Below are positions 1-11,188 of a stretch of DNA of 64,000 bases, piece after piece. The stretch's first letter is position 1. Each line of letters starts with the position of its first letter. The notes under the pieces are model-generated. The model had not been told where the DNA came from. It did not search any database and saw nothing but the letters and a program-made list of their open reading frames with translations. A program made the position numbers and the translations under genes. Origin of the DNA: Microtetraspora malaysiensis (GTDB lineage: Bacteria > Actinomycetota > Actinomycetes > Streptosporangiales > Streptosporangiaceae); contig NZ_BBYJ01000008.1 of assembly GCF_001528665.1 (NCBI RefSeq), positions 62,001-126,000 on the forward strand, in the 5' to 3' direction.

Positions 1-134
1 ACTCCTCCTCCTTCTATGAGCGGGAGGAATTCTGGCGGCTGTACAACGGGGACGCCTACTGGCCGGTCAAGGACGCCTACGACCCCGGCGGGCGCTTGCT
101 CGACCTGTATGAGAAGTGTGTACGGGGAAGGTGA
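1..134 (+). CDS. C-terminal end of FAD-linked oxidoreductase (partial)
   Basis: An open frame enters from the left edge (codons in phase with position 3) and stops at TGA 132-134. The visible tail contains ERE-EFWRLYNGDAYWPVK and ends DPGGRLLDLYEKCVRGR. That tail resembles the C-terminus of the FAD-binding oxidase that accompanies UfaA1-type methyltransferases (TmsA/BfaA in 10-methyl fatty acid synthesis), where it reduces the methylene intermediate. This identification rests on my recall of the family tail and on the next gene starting three bases after the stop. About 43 residues are visible, so the FAD-binding domain itself is not seen. Confidence 0.55.
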   Translation, partial: SSSFYEREEFWRLYNGDAYWPVKDAYDPGGRLLDLYEKCVRGR

Positions 135-137
135 TCA

Positions 138-1397
138 ATGAAACTCGCCGAGATCTTCGAGAAGATCGTTGGCCCTAGCGCGGATGTCCAGTTCGTCGCA
201 TATGACGGGAGCAAGGCGGGTCCCCCCACCGCCGACGTCCGCCTCGAAGTGAAGTCCCCCATCGCGGTCGCGTATCTTGCGCAGGCTCCCGGTGAGCTCG
301 GTCTGGCTCGGGCGTACGTCTCCGGCCACATCGACGTCCACGGCGACATGTACGAGCTGCTCGACCGGATGTGGTCGCTCACGCTCAACGACATCCCCCT
401 CAGCGAGAAGATCGCGGCCGTGCGGGCGCTCGGCACCAAGCCGCTGCTGATGCGGGTGCCGCCGCCGCCCCAGGAGATGCGGCGCAGCACGCTGGCCCGG
501 CTCGGCAGCCGGCACGCCAAGCAGCGTGACGCCGAGGCGATCCACCACCATTACGACGTCTCCAACCAGTTCTACGAGTGGGTGCTCGGCCCCTCCATGG
601 CGTACACGTGCGCGGTCTTCCCGACGGCGGACGCCACGCTGGAGGAGGCGCAGTACGCCAAGTTCGACCTGGTGGCCAAGAAGCTGGACCTCCAGCCGGG
701 CATGCGGCTGCTCGACATCGGCTGCGGCTGGGGCGGCATGGTCATGCACGCCGCCCGCGAGTACGGCGTGAAAGCCCTTGGCGTCACGCTGTCGCGGCAG
801 CAGGCCGAGTGGGCGCAGAAGGCGATCGCCGAGGCGGGTCTGTCCGAGCTGGCCGAGGTCCGCTACATGGACTACCGCGACGTCAAGGAGTCGGGCTTCG
901 ACCGGGTCAGCTCGATCGGCCTCACCGAGCACATCGGCAAGGACAACCTGCCGTCGTACTTCTCCTTCCTGTACAGCAAGCTCAAGCCGGGCGGGCGGCT
1001 GCTCAACCACTGCATCACCCGCCCGACCGGCAAGGAGAAGACGATCAACAAGGGCGGTTTCATCAACCGCTACGTCTTCCCGGACGGCGAGCTGGAGTCG
1101 GTCGGCCACCTGGTCCGCCAGATGGAGGACACCGGGTTCGAGATCCGCCACCAGGAGAACCTCCGCGAGCACTACGCGCTCACGCTGCGCGAGTGGTGCG
1201 CCAACCTCGACGCCCACTGGGACGAGGCGGTCCGGGAGGTCGGCCGGGGCACCGCCCGGGTGTGGCGGCTCTACATGGCCGGCTGTGTCGTCGGGTTCGA
1301 GCGCAACAAGGTCCAGCTCCACCAGATCCTCGGTGTCAAGCTCGACCGCGAGGCGCAGTCCCAGATGGCGCTCCGCCCGTCGCTCGACTGGCCGTGA
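138..1397 (+). CDS. Cyclopropane/10-methyl fatty acyl phospholipid methyltransferase (CFA synthase family)
   Basis: This 419-residue SAM-dependent methyltransferase of the CFA synthase/UfaA1 family transfers a methyl group to the double bond of a phospholipid-bound unsaturated acyl chain. The SAM loop LDIGCGWGG begins near residue 192, followed by GVTLSRQQ and the TEHIG segment typical of the family. The length matches CFA synthases of actinobacteria. ATG 138 is preceded by GGGGAAGG at 124-131 and lies just after the FAD-oxidase stop, so the two are one operon. With that partner the likely product is a 10-methyl branched chain rather than a cyclopropane. That choice is inference from context. 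Confidence 0.85.
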   Translation: MKLAEIFEKIVGPSADVQFVAYDGSKAGPPTADVRLEVKSPIAVAYLAQAPGELGLARAYVSGHIDVHGDMYELLDRMWSLTLNDIPLSEKIAAVRALGTKPLLMRVPPPPQEMRRSTLARLGSRHAKQRDAEAIHHHYDVSNQFYEWVLGPSMAYTCAVFPTADATLEEAQYAKFDLVAKKLDLQPGMRLLDIGCGWGGMVMHAAREYGVKALGVTLSRQQAEWAQKAIAEAGLSELAEVRYMDYRDVKESGFDRVSSIGLTEHIGKDNLPSYFSFLYSKLKPGGRLLNHCITRPTGKEKTINKGGFINRYVFPDGELESVGHLVRQMEDTGFEIRHQENLREHYALTLREWCANLDAHWDEAVREVGRGTARVWRLYMAGCVVGFERNKVQLHQILGVKLDREAQSQMALRPSLDWP

Positions 1398-1439
1398 GCT
1401 CGGGCGGAGGCCGTCCGTAGTACTACGCCGCCCTGACCG

Positions 1440-2963
1440 CTACCGCAGCTCCCGCTTGAGGATCTTGCCGGTGGCAGTCATGGGCAGGGCGTCGCGGAAC
1501 TCGACGATCCGCGGGTACTTGTAGGCCGCCATCGTCTCGCGGCTCCACGCGATCAGCTCGTCCTCCGCGACCGTCGCGTCCGCCTTGCGGATGATGTACG
1601 CCTTGATCTCCTCGCCGTGCGAGTCGTGCGGGACGCCGACGACCGCGGCGAGCGAGACGGCGGGGTGGGTCATCAGCACCTCCTCGATCTCGCGCGGGTA
1701 GACATTGAAGCCACCCCGGATGATCATGTCCTTGGCGCGGTCCACGATGAAGTAGAAGCCGTCCTCGTCGCGCCTGGCCACGTCGCCGGTGCGGAACCAG
1801 CCGTCCCGCATGACCTCGGCCGTCGCCTCGGGCCGGTTGTAGTAGCCCTTCATGACGTTGTGGCCGCGGACGGCGATCTCGCCCACCTCGTCCTGGGTGT
1901 TCCACTCGGCGTCGATGAGCTTCATCTCCACGCCCCAGATGGGGGTGCCGATCGAGCCGGGCTTCGTCGGACGACCCCGCTGGTTGAAGGCCGCCACCGG
2001 GGACGTCTCGGACAGGCCGTACCCTTCGAGAACGCCGACGCCGAAGGTCGCCGAGAAGTCCTTCAGCACCTCGACCGGGATCGCCGCGCCGCCGGAGACG
2101 GCGGTGGTCAGGGTGGGGGGCACCTCGGCGGCGCCGGTCCGGACCGCGGTCAGCATCGCCCAGAACATCGTGGGCACACCCGCGAAGAACGTGACCTTCT
2201 CCGCGTTCATCAGGGTGAGCGCCTCCACCGGCTCGAAACGGGGCAGCAGCGCCAGCGTCGCGCGCCGCCGGAACCCGGCGTTCATGACCGTGGTCTGGCC
2301 GAAGGAGTGGAACAGCGGCAGCGTGGCGAGGAAGACGTCGTCATCCTGGCGGAGGAACATCTCGTCGCTCACCATCGCGTTGACCAGCATGTTCTGGTGG
2401 CTGAGCTCGGCGCCCTTGGGCTGCCCGGTGGTCCCGCTGGTGTAGAGGATGACGGCCGTGTCGTCGGGCGCCGTCTGCACCGTCTCGAACTCGCCGGACA
2501 TGCCGTCGAGCGCGGCCCACAGCGACTCGCCGTAGGGGGACTCCGTGGCGAACGCCTGCGCGGGCAGCGCGAAGAAGTGCTCCGCGCCGGACTCTTCGAA
2601 GCCCTTGCGGCCGCGCTCGCCGAGCGGGAGCTCCGGGGTTCCCTCGAAGCAGAAGAACGCCTTCGCGTCGGAGTCGTCGAGGTGGTAGGCGATCTCCCGC
2701 GACTGGAGGAGCACGTTCAGCGGGACGACGGTCGCGCCCGTCTTGAGGATGCCGAAGTAGACGAAGGGGAAGTAGGGGAGGTTCGGGCAGGCCAGCGCCA
2801 CCTTGTCGCCCTTGCCGACGCCGCGCGACACGAGCAGGTTCGCCACCTGGTTGGCGACGGTGTTGACGAGGGAGTAGGGGAGGCGAAGGTCTCCGAAGAT
2901 CACGGCGGTCCGGTCCGGGACTTCCCGGGCGCTGTCTTCGAGCACGACAGAGAGATTGAGCAT
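1440..2963 (-). CDS. Long-chain fatty acyl-CoA ligase (FadD-like)
   Basis: A 507-residue ANL-superfamily adenylate-forming enzyme that activates a fatty acid with ATP and loads CoA. The P-loop-like motif YTSGTTGQPKG lies at residues 174-184. GYGLSETSP, the FRTGDVA hinge region and a C-terminal KILKREL segment carrying the catalytic lysine follow, so the enzyme looks intact. ATG 2963 has GAGGAG just upstream on the minus strand. It converges on the methyltransferase gene and is divergent from the P450 gene, with a palindrome between the two starts. The acyl substrate cannot be read from the sequence; a sterol side chain or a branched fatty acid would fit the neighbours. Confidence 0.88.
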   Translation of the reverse strand: MLNLSVVLEDSAREVPDRTAVIFGDLRLPYSLVNTVANQVANLLVSRGVGKGDKVALACPNLPYFPFVYFGILKTGATVVPLNVLLQSREIAYHLDDSDAKAFFCFEGTPELPLGERGRKGFEESGAEHFFALPAQAFATESPYGESLWAALDGMSGEFETVQTAPDDTAVILYTSGTTGQPKGAELSHQNMLVNAMVSDEMFLRQDDDVFLATLPLFHSFGQTTVMNAGFRRRATLALLPRFEPVEALTLMNAEKVTFFAGVPTMFWAMLTAVRTGAAEVPPTLTTAVSGGAAIPVEVLKDFSATFGVGVLEGYGLSETSPVAAFNQRGRPTKPGSIGTPIWGVEMKLIDAEWNTQDEVGEIAVRGHNVMKGYYNRPEATAEVMRDGWFRTGDVARRDEDGFYFIVDRAKDMIIRGGFNVYPREIEEVLMTHPAVSLAAVVGVPHDSHGEEIKAYIIRKADATVAEDELIAWSRETMAAYKYPRIVEFRDALPMTATGKILKRELR

Positions 2964-2993
2964 CGCCGCTCCTCGGTTCTGGGGGGGGTTACA

Positions 2994-3009
2994 TACCGAC
3001 CGGTTGGTA
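2994..3009. promoter_or_regulatory. Palindromic operator between fadD-like and P450 genes
   Basis: The 16-mer TACCGACCGGTTGGTA is an inverted repeat with one mismatched pair, centred 3001/3002. It lies 31-46 bp upstream of the ligase start in the 173-bp divergent gap. Its size and GACCGGT core are typical of TetR-family operators. No regulator gene is adjacent, so the binding protein is unknown. Confidence 0.5.
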
Positions 3010-3136
3010 ACACACCGTACTAGGAGATCGCCTGGAATGTCATGATCGCAGGAGCAACTGGTGCGGGCACGATCGCTGTGGCAGCATCAAAAACCGAACG
3101 GCATTCTAGTCAGTCGTCAGCCCCGGGAGTCCTCTC

Positions 3137-4408
3137 ATGACATCTCAGCCCGTGGAACGCACGCCGATCAGATCGGCGGCCGACATCAATCTGTCCGACT
3201 GGGACTTCTGGGAACGGCCCATGGAGGAGCGTGAGCACGCCTTCGCGGTGCTCCGCGGCCTGGAGACGCCCGCGTTCTTCGCCGAGCCCGAGTCGCCGTT
3301 CGCGACCCCGGGCCCCGGCTACTACGCCCTCGTCCGGCACGCCGACATCGTCGAGGCGAGCCGGAACCCCGAGATCTTCTGCTCGGGCGACGGCGGCTCG
3401 ACGAACATCATCGACATGCCCGCCGAGTTCGCCGAGTACTTCGGCTCGATGATCAACATGGACGACCCCCGGCACGCCCGGTTGCGCCGGATCGTCTCGC
3501 GGGCGTTCACGCCGCGCATGATCAAGCGGTTCGAGGCCGACGTCGAGGCGGCGGCCGCGCGCATCGTCGACGACCTGCTGGAGGCCGGGCCGGGGTGCGA
3601 CTTCGTCGCCGAGGTGGCGGCCCGCCTCCCCTTGAAGATCATCTGCGACATGGTGGGCATCCCCGAGCGGGACTACGGGCTCGTCTTCGACCGGTCCAAC
3701 ATCATCCTCGGGGCCGGCGACCCCGAGTACGTCGCCGACAAGGACGCCATCGCCACCGCGCTGCTCTCCGCCGGGATGGACCTGCAGCAGCTCGTGCAGG
3801 AGCTCGCCGCCCACCGCGCCGACAACCCCACCGACGACCTCACCTCGGCACTCGTCAACGCCAACATCGACGGCGAGCGACTGACCGCGCAGGAACTCGG
3901 TTCGTTCTTCATCCTGCTCGTCGTGGCCGGCAACGAGACCACTCGCAACGCCATCTCGTACGGCATGCGCCTGCTCACGCTCCACCCCGAGCAGCGCAGG
4001 CTGTGGACCGACGACCTCGCCGCGCGCACGCCGGGCGCGGTCGAGGAGATCGTGCGGCTCGCCTCACCGGTCAACTACATGCGCCGCAAGGTCACCCGGG
4101 ACCACGAGATGAACGGCACGCTGTACCGCAAGGGCGAGAAGGTCGTCCTCTACTACCGGGCAGCGAACCGGGACGAGGCGGTGTTCACCGACCCGTTCCG
4201 CTTCGACATCCTCCGCGATCCCAACCCGCACCTGGGCTTCGGCGGGCCGGGCCCGCACTTCTGCCTCGGCGCTCACCTGGCCCGGCGGGAGATCAGCGTG
4301 ATGTTCCGCGAGCTGCTCACCCGGGTGCCGGAGATCGAGGCGGGCGAGCCGGAGCTGCTCTTCTCCAGCTTCATCAACGGCACCAAGCGCATGACCTGCA
4401 CGTTCTGA
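3137..4408 (+). CDS. Cytochrome P450 (CYP124/125/142-like)
   Basis: A 423-residue haem monooxygenase. Visible signatures are the I-helix AGNETT (residues 264-269), the ExxR pair E304/R307 and the haem loop GFGGPGPHFCLG with ligand Cys376. The segment DDPRHARLRRIVSRAFTPR resembles the CYP124/CYP125/CYP142 group, which oxidises methyl-branched lipids or steroid side chains. ATG 3137 follows GGGAG at 3125-3129. It shares a 173-bp regulatory gap with the divergent acyl-CoA ligase, so hydroxylation followed by CoA activation of one lipid class is a reasonable inference. No ferredoxin gene is nearby. Confidence 0.9.
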   Translation: MTSQPVERTPIRSAADINLSDWDFWERPMEEREHAFAVLRGLETPAFFAEPESPFATPGPGYYALVRHADIVEASRNPEIFCSGDGGSTNIIDMPAEFAEYFGSMINMDDPRHARLRRIVSRAFTPRMIKRFEADVEAAAARIVDDLLEAGPGCDFVAEVAARLPLKIICDMVGIPERDYGLVFDRSNIILGAGDPEYVADKDAIATALLSAGMDLQQLVQELAAHRADNPTDDLTSALVNANIDGERLTAQELGSFFILLVVAGNETTRNAISYGMRLLTLHPEQRRLWTDDLAARTPGAVEEIVRLASPVNYMRRKVTRDHEMNGTLYRKGEKVVLYYRAANRDEAVFTDPFRFDILRDPNPHLGFGGPGPHFCLGAHLARREISVMFRELLTRVPEIEAGEPELLFSSFINGTKRMTCTF

Positions 4409-4426
4409 CCCGCCGGTCCGGGGCCG

Positions 4427-4454
4427 CCGCCCGGTCGGCTAACCGACCGGGCGG
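4427..4454. terminator. Bidirectional terminator hairpin between convergent genes
   Basis: A perfect 12-bp stem (CCGCCCGGTCGG / CCGACCGGGCGG) with loop CTAA. It overlaps the stop codon of the proline-rich membrane protein and lies 18 bp after the P450 stop, so it can serve both convergent transcripts. Confidence 0.7.
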
Positions 4455-6493
4455 ATCCGCTTGAAGACCGTGTTGATGTCGGGCAGCAGCTCGTCCTTCT
4501 GCTTGGGCACCTGCATGTAGACGATCGTGGGCAGCTCGCCGCCCGCGTTCAGGGCCGCGACGACCGCGGTGGTCTGCTCGGCGCCCGACTTCACCGTGTA
4601 CGCCACGAGCTGGCCGGTCATGCCGCCCCGCGACAGCCGCTGCTGGGCGGCCCTGGAGACCTTGATGTTCTTGTCGAAGAGCTTCCCCCGGGCCTGGAGC
4701 ATCACCGAGCTGATCACCGGGCTGAGGTCGTCCCCGGCGGTGTACTTCGCGGCGAGCGACTTGTCCAGTGGTCCGGTCATGACCTGGGCGAACTGCGGCT
4801 TGCCCCCGGTCGTCATCCCGGCCGCCACGTACTGGCGGGTGGCGAAGCCGTACGTGTCGTGGATGTGCTGGGTGCGCTGGTCGTACTGCCAGGGGCCGCC
4901 GAGCTTGGGCAGCGTGATCTTGCCCTCGGAGTCGGTGACCGTTCCGGCCACCGGAGACGGCGTGCCCTTGAACGTCGGCAGAGCGGGGAGCGACGCCGGC
5001 TTGCCCGCGACCGGCGCCGACTGCTTGGCGGACGGCGCGCTGGACGGCTTCGTGTCGTCCGGGGACTCGCCACTCAGCGGGCCGGAGACGAACGCCCACA
5101 CCAGCGCGGCGATCAGCGCGATGACCACCGTGCCGAGCAGCGCGAACAGCCAGATCGGCCGCCTGTTCTCGTCGTCGTAGTAATCGTCGTCCGAGCTGCG
5201 CTCACCCTCAGGGCCGAAGACGGTGTTCCACAGCTCCTCCTGGCGGTGTGCCGGAGGGGTCTTCGGGCCGCTGATCTGACCGGCCGTGACGAACGGCCGG
5301 TACGGATCGTCCGCGCGCTCCATGCCCTTCTGGGGCCGCTGGCCGTACGGGTCGGCGGCGCCGGGGAAACCGGGGCGCTGCTCCGGGCCGGGCTGCCCGG
5401 CGGGCGGCGGACCACCGGGGGCCGCCTGCGGGTGCACGGCGGGCGCGGGCATCGACATCGTCGAGTCCGGGCCGGGCGCGGACGACATGGGCGGCGACGG
5501 GGTGGGCAGCGACATCGTGGCGTCGGCCGCCGCGGCCCCGCCGAACGCCAGGCGGTCGTCGCGCAGCGGATCCGGCCGCGGCGCCTGACCCAGCGGGTCC
5601 GGACGCAGCGGGTCGACGGCCAGCGGATCGGGCCGGTGGTCCGGAGAGGGGCCGGTGCGCAGGGGGTCCTGGCGAACGCCGAGCGGGTCGTCGCGCAGCG
5701 GGTCCGGAGACGGTCCGGGACGGTCCTGCCGTATGCCCAGCGGGTCCGGGCGCAGCGGGTCGACGGCCAGCGGATCGGGGCGGGAGGGGTCCCCGAGAGC
5801 GGGGTCGGGCCACGCCGGCTCCGGCCGCCTGCTGTCAGCGCGGGCCGGCTCGCTCCACGCCGAGTCCTGTCGCGCCTGCTCCCGCCTGGGCGGAGGACCC
5901 CACACGTCCTGGCGCGACTGCTCGGACCACCCGTCCTGGCGCGCGGGCTCGGGGCGCACGCCCAGCGGGTCGCTCCCGTACGAGGCCGGGGACGAAGGGG
6001 GGAAGGGGTTGGGGCCGGTCACGTGCTGCGACGACTGCGGCATGCCGTACGGGTCGTCGGCGCGAGTTTCGCCGTAGGGGGCCGGGGGCAGGTAAGCGAC
6101 GCGCTCCTCCCGACCATGAGACGGGTTCCCTGAGGGGCCCAGAGGTGGGTACTCTCCGGTGTGCCGCGATGGGTCCGCGGCCTGCTCGGCCGATTCGAAC
6201 GATCGTGCGGACGGCGTGAACGACGAGCCCGGTGGGACCTCGGGCCACGCGGGCGGGACCTCCGGCCACGCCGGCGTCCGCTGCGACTCGCTGTGCTCCG
6301 AGGGCACGGTACCTCCCGAGATCATGCCCGAATTGGGTGCGCCTGGCATGATCTCATGCGAACCTGGCGGCGTCGTATGGAAACCCGAGAATGCACCGCG
6401 GAATTGCTCGCCCGTCGGGTCGGTCGGCGGGTCCTGCATCGGAAGATCCGTCTGCGGGAATTCCGGGCCCGAACCCGGCTGGACTGAGTTCAC
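4439..6493 (-). CDS. Proline-rich repetitive single-pass membrane protein
   Basis: No family recognised. The first ~430 residues are disordered and rich in Pro, Asp, Arg and Gly. They contain degenerate repeats built on DPLRPDPLG and [11 protein letters not shown]. One transmembrane segment (roughly residues 446-468, [19 protein letters not shown]) follows an acidic stretch. It leads into a ~215-residue presumably extracellular domain with a Ser/Pro linker. The start is uncertain: GTG 6493 gives 684 residues and ATG 6439 gives 666. Further upstream would run into the leuS control region. The topology suggests a cytoplasmic scaffold tail with an exported sensor-like domain, which is inference. 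The gene is divergent from leuS. Confidence 0.7.
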   Translation of the reverse strand: MNSVQPGSGPEFPQTDLPMQDPPTDPTGEQFRGAFSGFHTTPPGSHEIMPGAPNSGMISGGTVPSEHSESQRTPAWPEVPPAWPEVPPGSSFTPSARSFESAEQAADPSRHTGEYPPLGPSGNPSHGREERVAYLPPAPYGETRADDPYGMPQSSQHVTGPNPFPPSSPASYGSDPLGVRPEPARQDGWSEQSRQDVWGPPPRREQARQDSAWSEPARADSRRPEPAWPDPALGDPSRPDPLAVDPLRPDPLGIRQDRPGPSPDPLRDDPLGVRQDPLRTGPSPDHRPDPLAVDPLRPDPLGQAPRPDPLRDDRLAFGGAAAADATMSLPTPSPPMSSAPGPDSTMSMPAPAVHPQAAPGGPPPAGQPGPEQRPGFPGAADPYGQRPQKGMERADDPYRPFVTAGQISGPKTPPAHRQEELWNTVFGPEGERSSDDDYYDDENRRPIWLFALLGTVVIALIAALVWAFVSGPLSGESPDDTKPSSAPSAKQSAPVAGKPASLPALPTFKGTPSPVAGTVTDSEGKITLPKLGGPWQYDQRTQHIHDTYGFATRQYVAAGMTTGGKPQFAQVMTGPLDKSLAAKYTAGDDLSPVISSVMLQARGKLFDKNIKVSRAAQQRLSRGGMTGQLVAYTVKSGAEQTTAVVAALNAGGELPTIVYMQVPKQKDELLPDINTVFKRIRPVG

Positions 6494-6616
6494 CACCCGA
6501 AGAGAGTAAACTAAAAGGACATAGACGGTCACAGCGGATCTATCACCTTTGCCGTATCGCCGTCCAGACCCGATGTGGTCCGGTAGATCCTGAAGCGACG
6601 CTCTTGCCGTCTGCGC

Positions 6617-6622
6617 TACCCT
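6617..6622 (+). promoter_or_regulatory. -10 element (TACCCT) for leaderless leuS leader transcript
   Basis: TACCCT fits TANNNT and ends six bases before ATG 6629, the spacing that makes the ATG the transcription start. An alternative -10, TATATG at 6626-6631 with TTGCCG 6604-6609 at -35, would start transcription inside the leader peptide frame. Confidence 0.4.
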
Positions 6623-6628
6623 TGGTAT

Positions 6629-6673
6629 ATGCGCGCCGCGACCCTGCTTGCTTGGCCGCATCGACTGGGCTGA
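6629..6673 (+). CDS. Candidate leucine leader peptide of leuS
   Basis: A 14-codon frame reads [14 protein letters not shown]-stop. Three of 14 residues are leucine (CTG CTT at 6644-6649 and CTG at 6665). It begins at an ATG placed for leaderless translation. It ends inside a strong hairpin that precedes a second, terminator-like hairpin upstream of leuS. The arrangement is that of a ribosome-mediated attenuator sensing charged tRNA-Leu. Coding status is inferred from position and composition only. Confidence 0.45.
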   Translation: MRAATLLAWPHRLG

Positions 6674-6720
6674 TTCCCCCTCGATGCGGCTGCCCCTCGT
6701 GCGAAGCGGGGGGCTTTGTT
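6655..6720 (+). promoter_or_regulatory. leuS leader: hairpin 1 plus terminator-like hairpin 2
   Basis: Hairpin 1 is a perfect 10-bp repeat, GCCGCATCGA 6655-6664 with TCGATGCGGC 6681-6690. Hairpin 2 pairs GCCCC 6692-6696 with GGGGC 6710-6714 and runs into CTTTGTT. The CCCCC at 6676-6680 can instead pair with the G-run 6708-6713, so mutually exclusive folds exist. This is consistent with transcription attenuation of leuS. Confidence 0.55.
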
Positions 6721-6774
6721 GTGAGCAGGCGCCCTCACCGCGCCTTTAAGGAAAGCATCCCTTCGGGAGTTGAC

Positions 6775-9237
6775 GTGGACGAGCTGGTGTACGACCCGCA
6801 GGCGCTGCAGGCCAAATGGCTGCAGCGGTGGGAGGAGCTGAACCCCTTCGCGGCGGTGGAGGACGAGGCGGACACCAGGCCGCGCCGCTACATGCTCGAC
6901 ATGTTCCCCTACCCGTCGGGCGACCTGCACATGGGCCATGGCGAGGTGTTCGCCATCGGCGACGTCGTCGCGCGCTACTGGTTCCAGAAGGGCTACAACG
7001 TCCTGCACCCCATCGGGTGGGACTCCTTCGGCCTGCCCGCGGAGAACGCGGCGATCAAGCGTGACGCCCACCCCGCCGAGTGGACCTACGCCAACATCGA
7101 GACCCAGGCGAACTCCTTCAAGCGTTACGCCGTCTCCTTCGACTGGTCGCGACGGCTGCACACGAGCGACGAGGACTACTACCGCTGGAACCAGTGGCTG
7201 TTCAACCGTTTCTATGAGCGCGGCCTGGCCTACCGCAAGGGCGGCCTGGTCAACTGGTGCCCGACGGACCAGACGGTGCTGGCCAACGAGCAGGTCGTGG
7301 CCGGCAAGTGCGAGCGCTGCGGCTCGGACGTGGTCCGCCGTGAGCTGACGCAGTGGTACTTCAAGATCACCGACTACGCCGACCGGCTGCTGGACGACAT
7401 GGCCCTGCTGGAGGGCGGCTGGCCCGAGCGGGTCCTCACCATGCAGCGCAACTGGGTCGGCCGCTCCACCGGCGCCGACGTCCAGTTCCAGATCGAGGGC
7501 AGGGAAGAGCCGGTCACGGTCTACACCACGCGCCCCGACACGCTGTACGGCGCGACGTTCTTCGTGGTCGCCGCCGACGCCGCGCTGGCGGAGGAGATCG
7601 TGGCCCCCGACCGGCGCGAGGCGCTGAAGGCCTACCGCGCCGAGGTGGCCAAGCTGTCCGACATCGAGCGCCTGTCCACCGAGAAGGAGAAGACCGGCGT
7701 CTTCCTGGGTGTCCACGCGATCAACCCGGTGAACGGCGAGCGGATCCCGGTCTGGGCGGCCGACTACGTCCTGTCCGACTACGGCCACGGCGCCATCATG
7801 GCGGTCCCCGCCCACGACCAGCGCGACCTGGACTTCGCGCTGAAGTTCGGGCTGCCGGTCAAGGTCGTCGTCCACACCGGCATGGCCGACCCGGGCGAGA
7901 CCGGTGTCGCCACCCCGGGCGAGGGCAAACTGGTCAACTCCGGGCCCCTGGACGGCCTGACCAAGGCCGAGGCGATCGCGCGGATCGTCGAGATCCTGGC
8001 GGAGCGGGGCACCGGGCGCGCGACGGTCAACTTCCGGCTGCGCGACTGGCTGCTGTCCCGGCAGCGCTTCTGGGGCACCCCGATCCCGATCATCCACTGC
8101 CCCGACTGCGGCGAGGTCCCGGTCCCCGACGACCAGCTCCCGGTCGCGCTGCCCGACCTGCGCGGCGCCGACCTGAAGCCGAAGGGCGTCTCGCCGCTGG
8201 CCGCGGCGACCGACTGGGTCAACGTGGAGTGCCCCAAGTGCGGCGGCGCCGCCAAGCGGGACACCGACACGATGGACACCTTCGTCGACTCCTCGTGGTA
8301 CTTCCTGCGCTACTGCTCCCCGGGGTACGAGGACGGCCCGTTCGACCCGGGCAAGGTCCGCCGCTGGGGCCCGATCGACCAGTACGTCGGCGGTGTGGAG
8401 CACGCCGTGCTGCACCTGCTGTACGCGCGGTTCTTCACCAAGGTCCTGTTCGACATGGGCCTGGTGACCTTCACCGAGCCGTTCCTGCGGCTGCTGAACC
8501 AGGGCCAGGTCATCAACCAGGGCAAGGCCATGTCCAAGTCGCTGGGCAACGGCGTCGACCTCGGCCAGCAGATCGACGCGTTCGGCGTGGACGCGGTCCG
8601 GCTGACCATGGTCTTCGCCGGCCCGCCCGAGGACGACATCGACTGGGCCGACGTCTCGCCCGCCGCCTCGCAGAAGTTCCTGGCCCGCGCCTTCCGCGTG
8701 ATGGCCGAGGCGGGCGCGGCCTCCGCGCCGGGCGCCGACGTCGCCGCGGGTGACCTGGAACTGCGCAAGGTCACCCACCGGACCATCGACGAGGTCACCA
8801 AGCTGGTGGACGCCCACCGCTTCAACGTGGCGGTGGCCCGCACGATGGAGCTGACGTCGGCGGTGCGCAAGGCCATCGACTCCGGCCCGGGCGCCGGCGA
8901 CCCCGCCGTCCGCGAGGCCGCCGAGACGCTGGCCGTCATGCTGTCGCTGGTCGCGCCGTACACGGCGGAGGAGGGCTGGGCGCGGCTCGGCCACGCCCCG
9001 TCGGTGGCGCGGGCCGGCTGGCCGGTCGCCGACCCGGCGCTGCTGGTGCGCGAGTCGGTCACCTGCGTGGTCCAGGTCGCGGGCAAGGTCCGCGACCGCC
9101 TGGAGGTGTCGCCGGAGATCTCCGCCGCCGACCTGGAGACGCTGGCGCTGGCCAGCGAGAAGGTCCGGCCGTACCTGGACGGCGCCCCGCGCAAGGTGAT
9201 CGTCCGCCAGCCGAAGCTGGTCAACATCGTCCCCTGA
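6775..9237 (+). CDS. leuS: Leucyl-tRNA synthetase
   Basis: An 820-residue class I aminoacyl-tRNA synthetase charging tRNA-Leu. The HIGH motif appears as HMGH (residues 52-55) in [13 protein letters not shown]. The KMSKS loop is KAMSKS (584-589). The [12 protein letters not shown] and [15 protein letters not shown] segments mark the CP1 editing domain, and two CxxC pairs (CERCG and CPDCG) are present. I chose GTG 6775 because GGGAG sits at 6765-6769 and the family N-terminus [14 protein letters not shown] follows directly. The frame is open further upstream but that part is leader. A nearby leucine-rich leader peptide and hairpins suggest attenuation control. Confidence 0.95.
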   Translation: MDELVYDPQALQAKWLQRWEELNPFAAVEDEADTRPRRYMLDMFPYPSGDLHMGHGEVFAIGDVVARYWFQKGYNVLHPIGWDSFGLPAENAAIKRDAHPAEWTYANIETQANSFKRYAVSFDWSRRLHTSDEDYYRWNQWLFNRFYERGLAYRKGGLVNWCPTDQTVLANEQVVAGKCERCGSDVVRRELTQWYFKITDYADRLLDDMALLEGGWPERVLTMQRNWVGRSTGADVQFQIEGREEPVTVYTTRPDTLYGATFFVVAADAALAEEIVAPDRREALKAYRAEVAKLSDIERLSTEKEKTGVFLGVHAINPVNGERIPVWAADYVLSDYGHGAIMAVPAHDQRDLDFALKFGLPVKVVVHTGMADPGETGVATPGEGKLVNSGPLDGLTKAEAIARIVEILAERGTGRATVNFRLRDWLLSRQRFWGTPIPIIHCPDCGEVPVPDDQLPVALPDLRGADLKPKGVSPLAAATDWVNVECPKCGGAAKRDTDTMDTFVDSSWYFLRYCSPGYEDGPFDPGKVRRWGPIDQYVGGVEHAVLHLLYARFFTKVLFDMGLVTFTEPFLRLLNQGQVINQGKAMSKSLGNGVDLGQQIDAFGVDAVRLTMVFAGPPEDDIDWADVSPAASQKFLARAFRVMAEAGAASAPGADVAAGDLELRKVTHRTIDEVTKLVDAHRFNVAVARTMELTSAVRKAIDSGPGAGDPAVREAAETLAVMLSLVAPYTAEEGWARLGHAPSVARAGWPVADPALLVRESVTCVVQVAGKVRDRLEVSPEISAADLETLALASEKVRPYLDGAPRKVIVRQPKLVNIVP

Positions 9238-9399
9238 TGCCCCGGCGGCGCCCTGAGTAGGTCTCGATCGTGAGATGGCCGGGGGCGCTGCTGCCGGGGG
9301 TCGGGCTCGCCGTGACGGCGGGTGGCGGCGGGGCCGGAGACGGCCTCGCCGCCACGCACGAGCTCAACCAGAGGGGGAGCCGGACGCCTTGATCCGGCA

Positions 9400-11164
<1,765 letters not shown>

Positions 11165-11166
11165 AC

Positions 11167-11185
11167 GCCGCCCCCGAGGGGCGGC
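11167..11185. terminator. Bidirectional terminator hairpin
   Basis: A perfect 8-bp stem, GCCGCCCC / GGGGCGGC, with a 3-nt loop lies between the convergent cellulase and aminotransferase genes. Confidence 0.6.
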
Positions 11186-11188
11186 CGG

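Noticed and set aside
2994-3009. KstR-type cholesterol operator
   Set aside because: The palindrome does not match the TNNAACNNGTTNNA pattern; only a generic TetR-type site can be claimed.
5590-5790. CRISPR-like or satellite repeat
   Set aside because: The repeats are in frame within a coding region and encode Pro/Asp-rich protein repeats; spacers are absent.
6655-6777. T-box riboswitch upstream of leuS
   Set aside because: The leader is too short and lacks the conserved T-box (GGTGGNACCGCG) and a specifier stem; a leader-peptide attenuator fits better.
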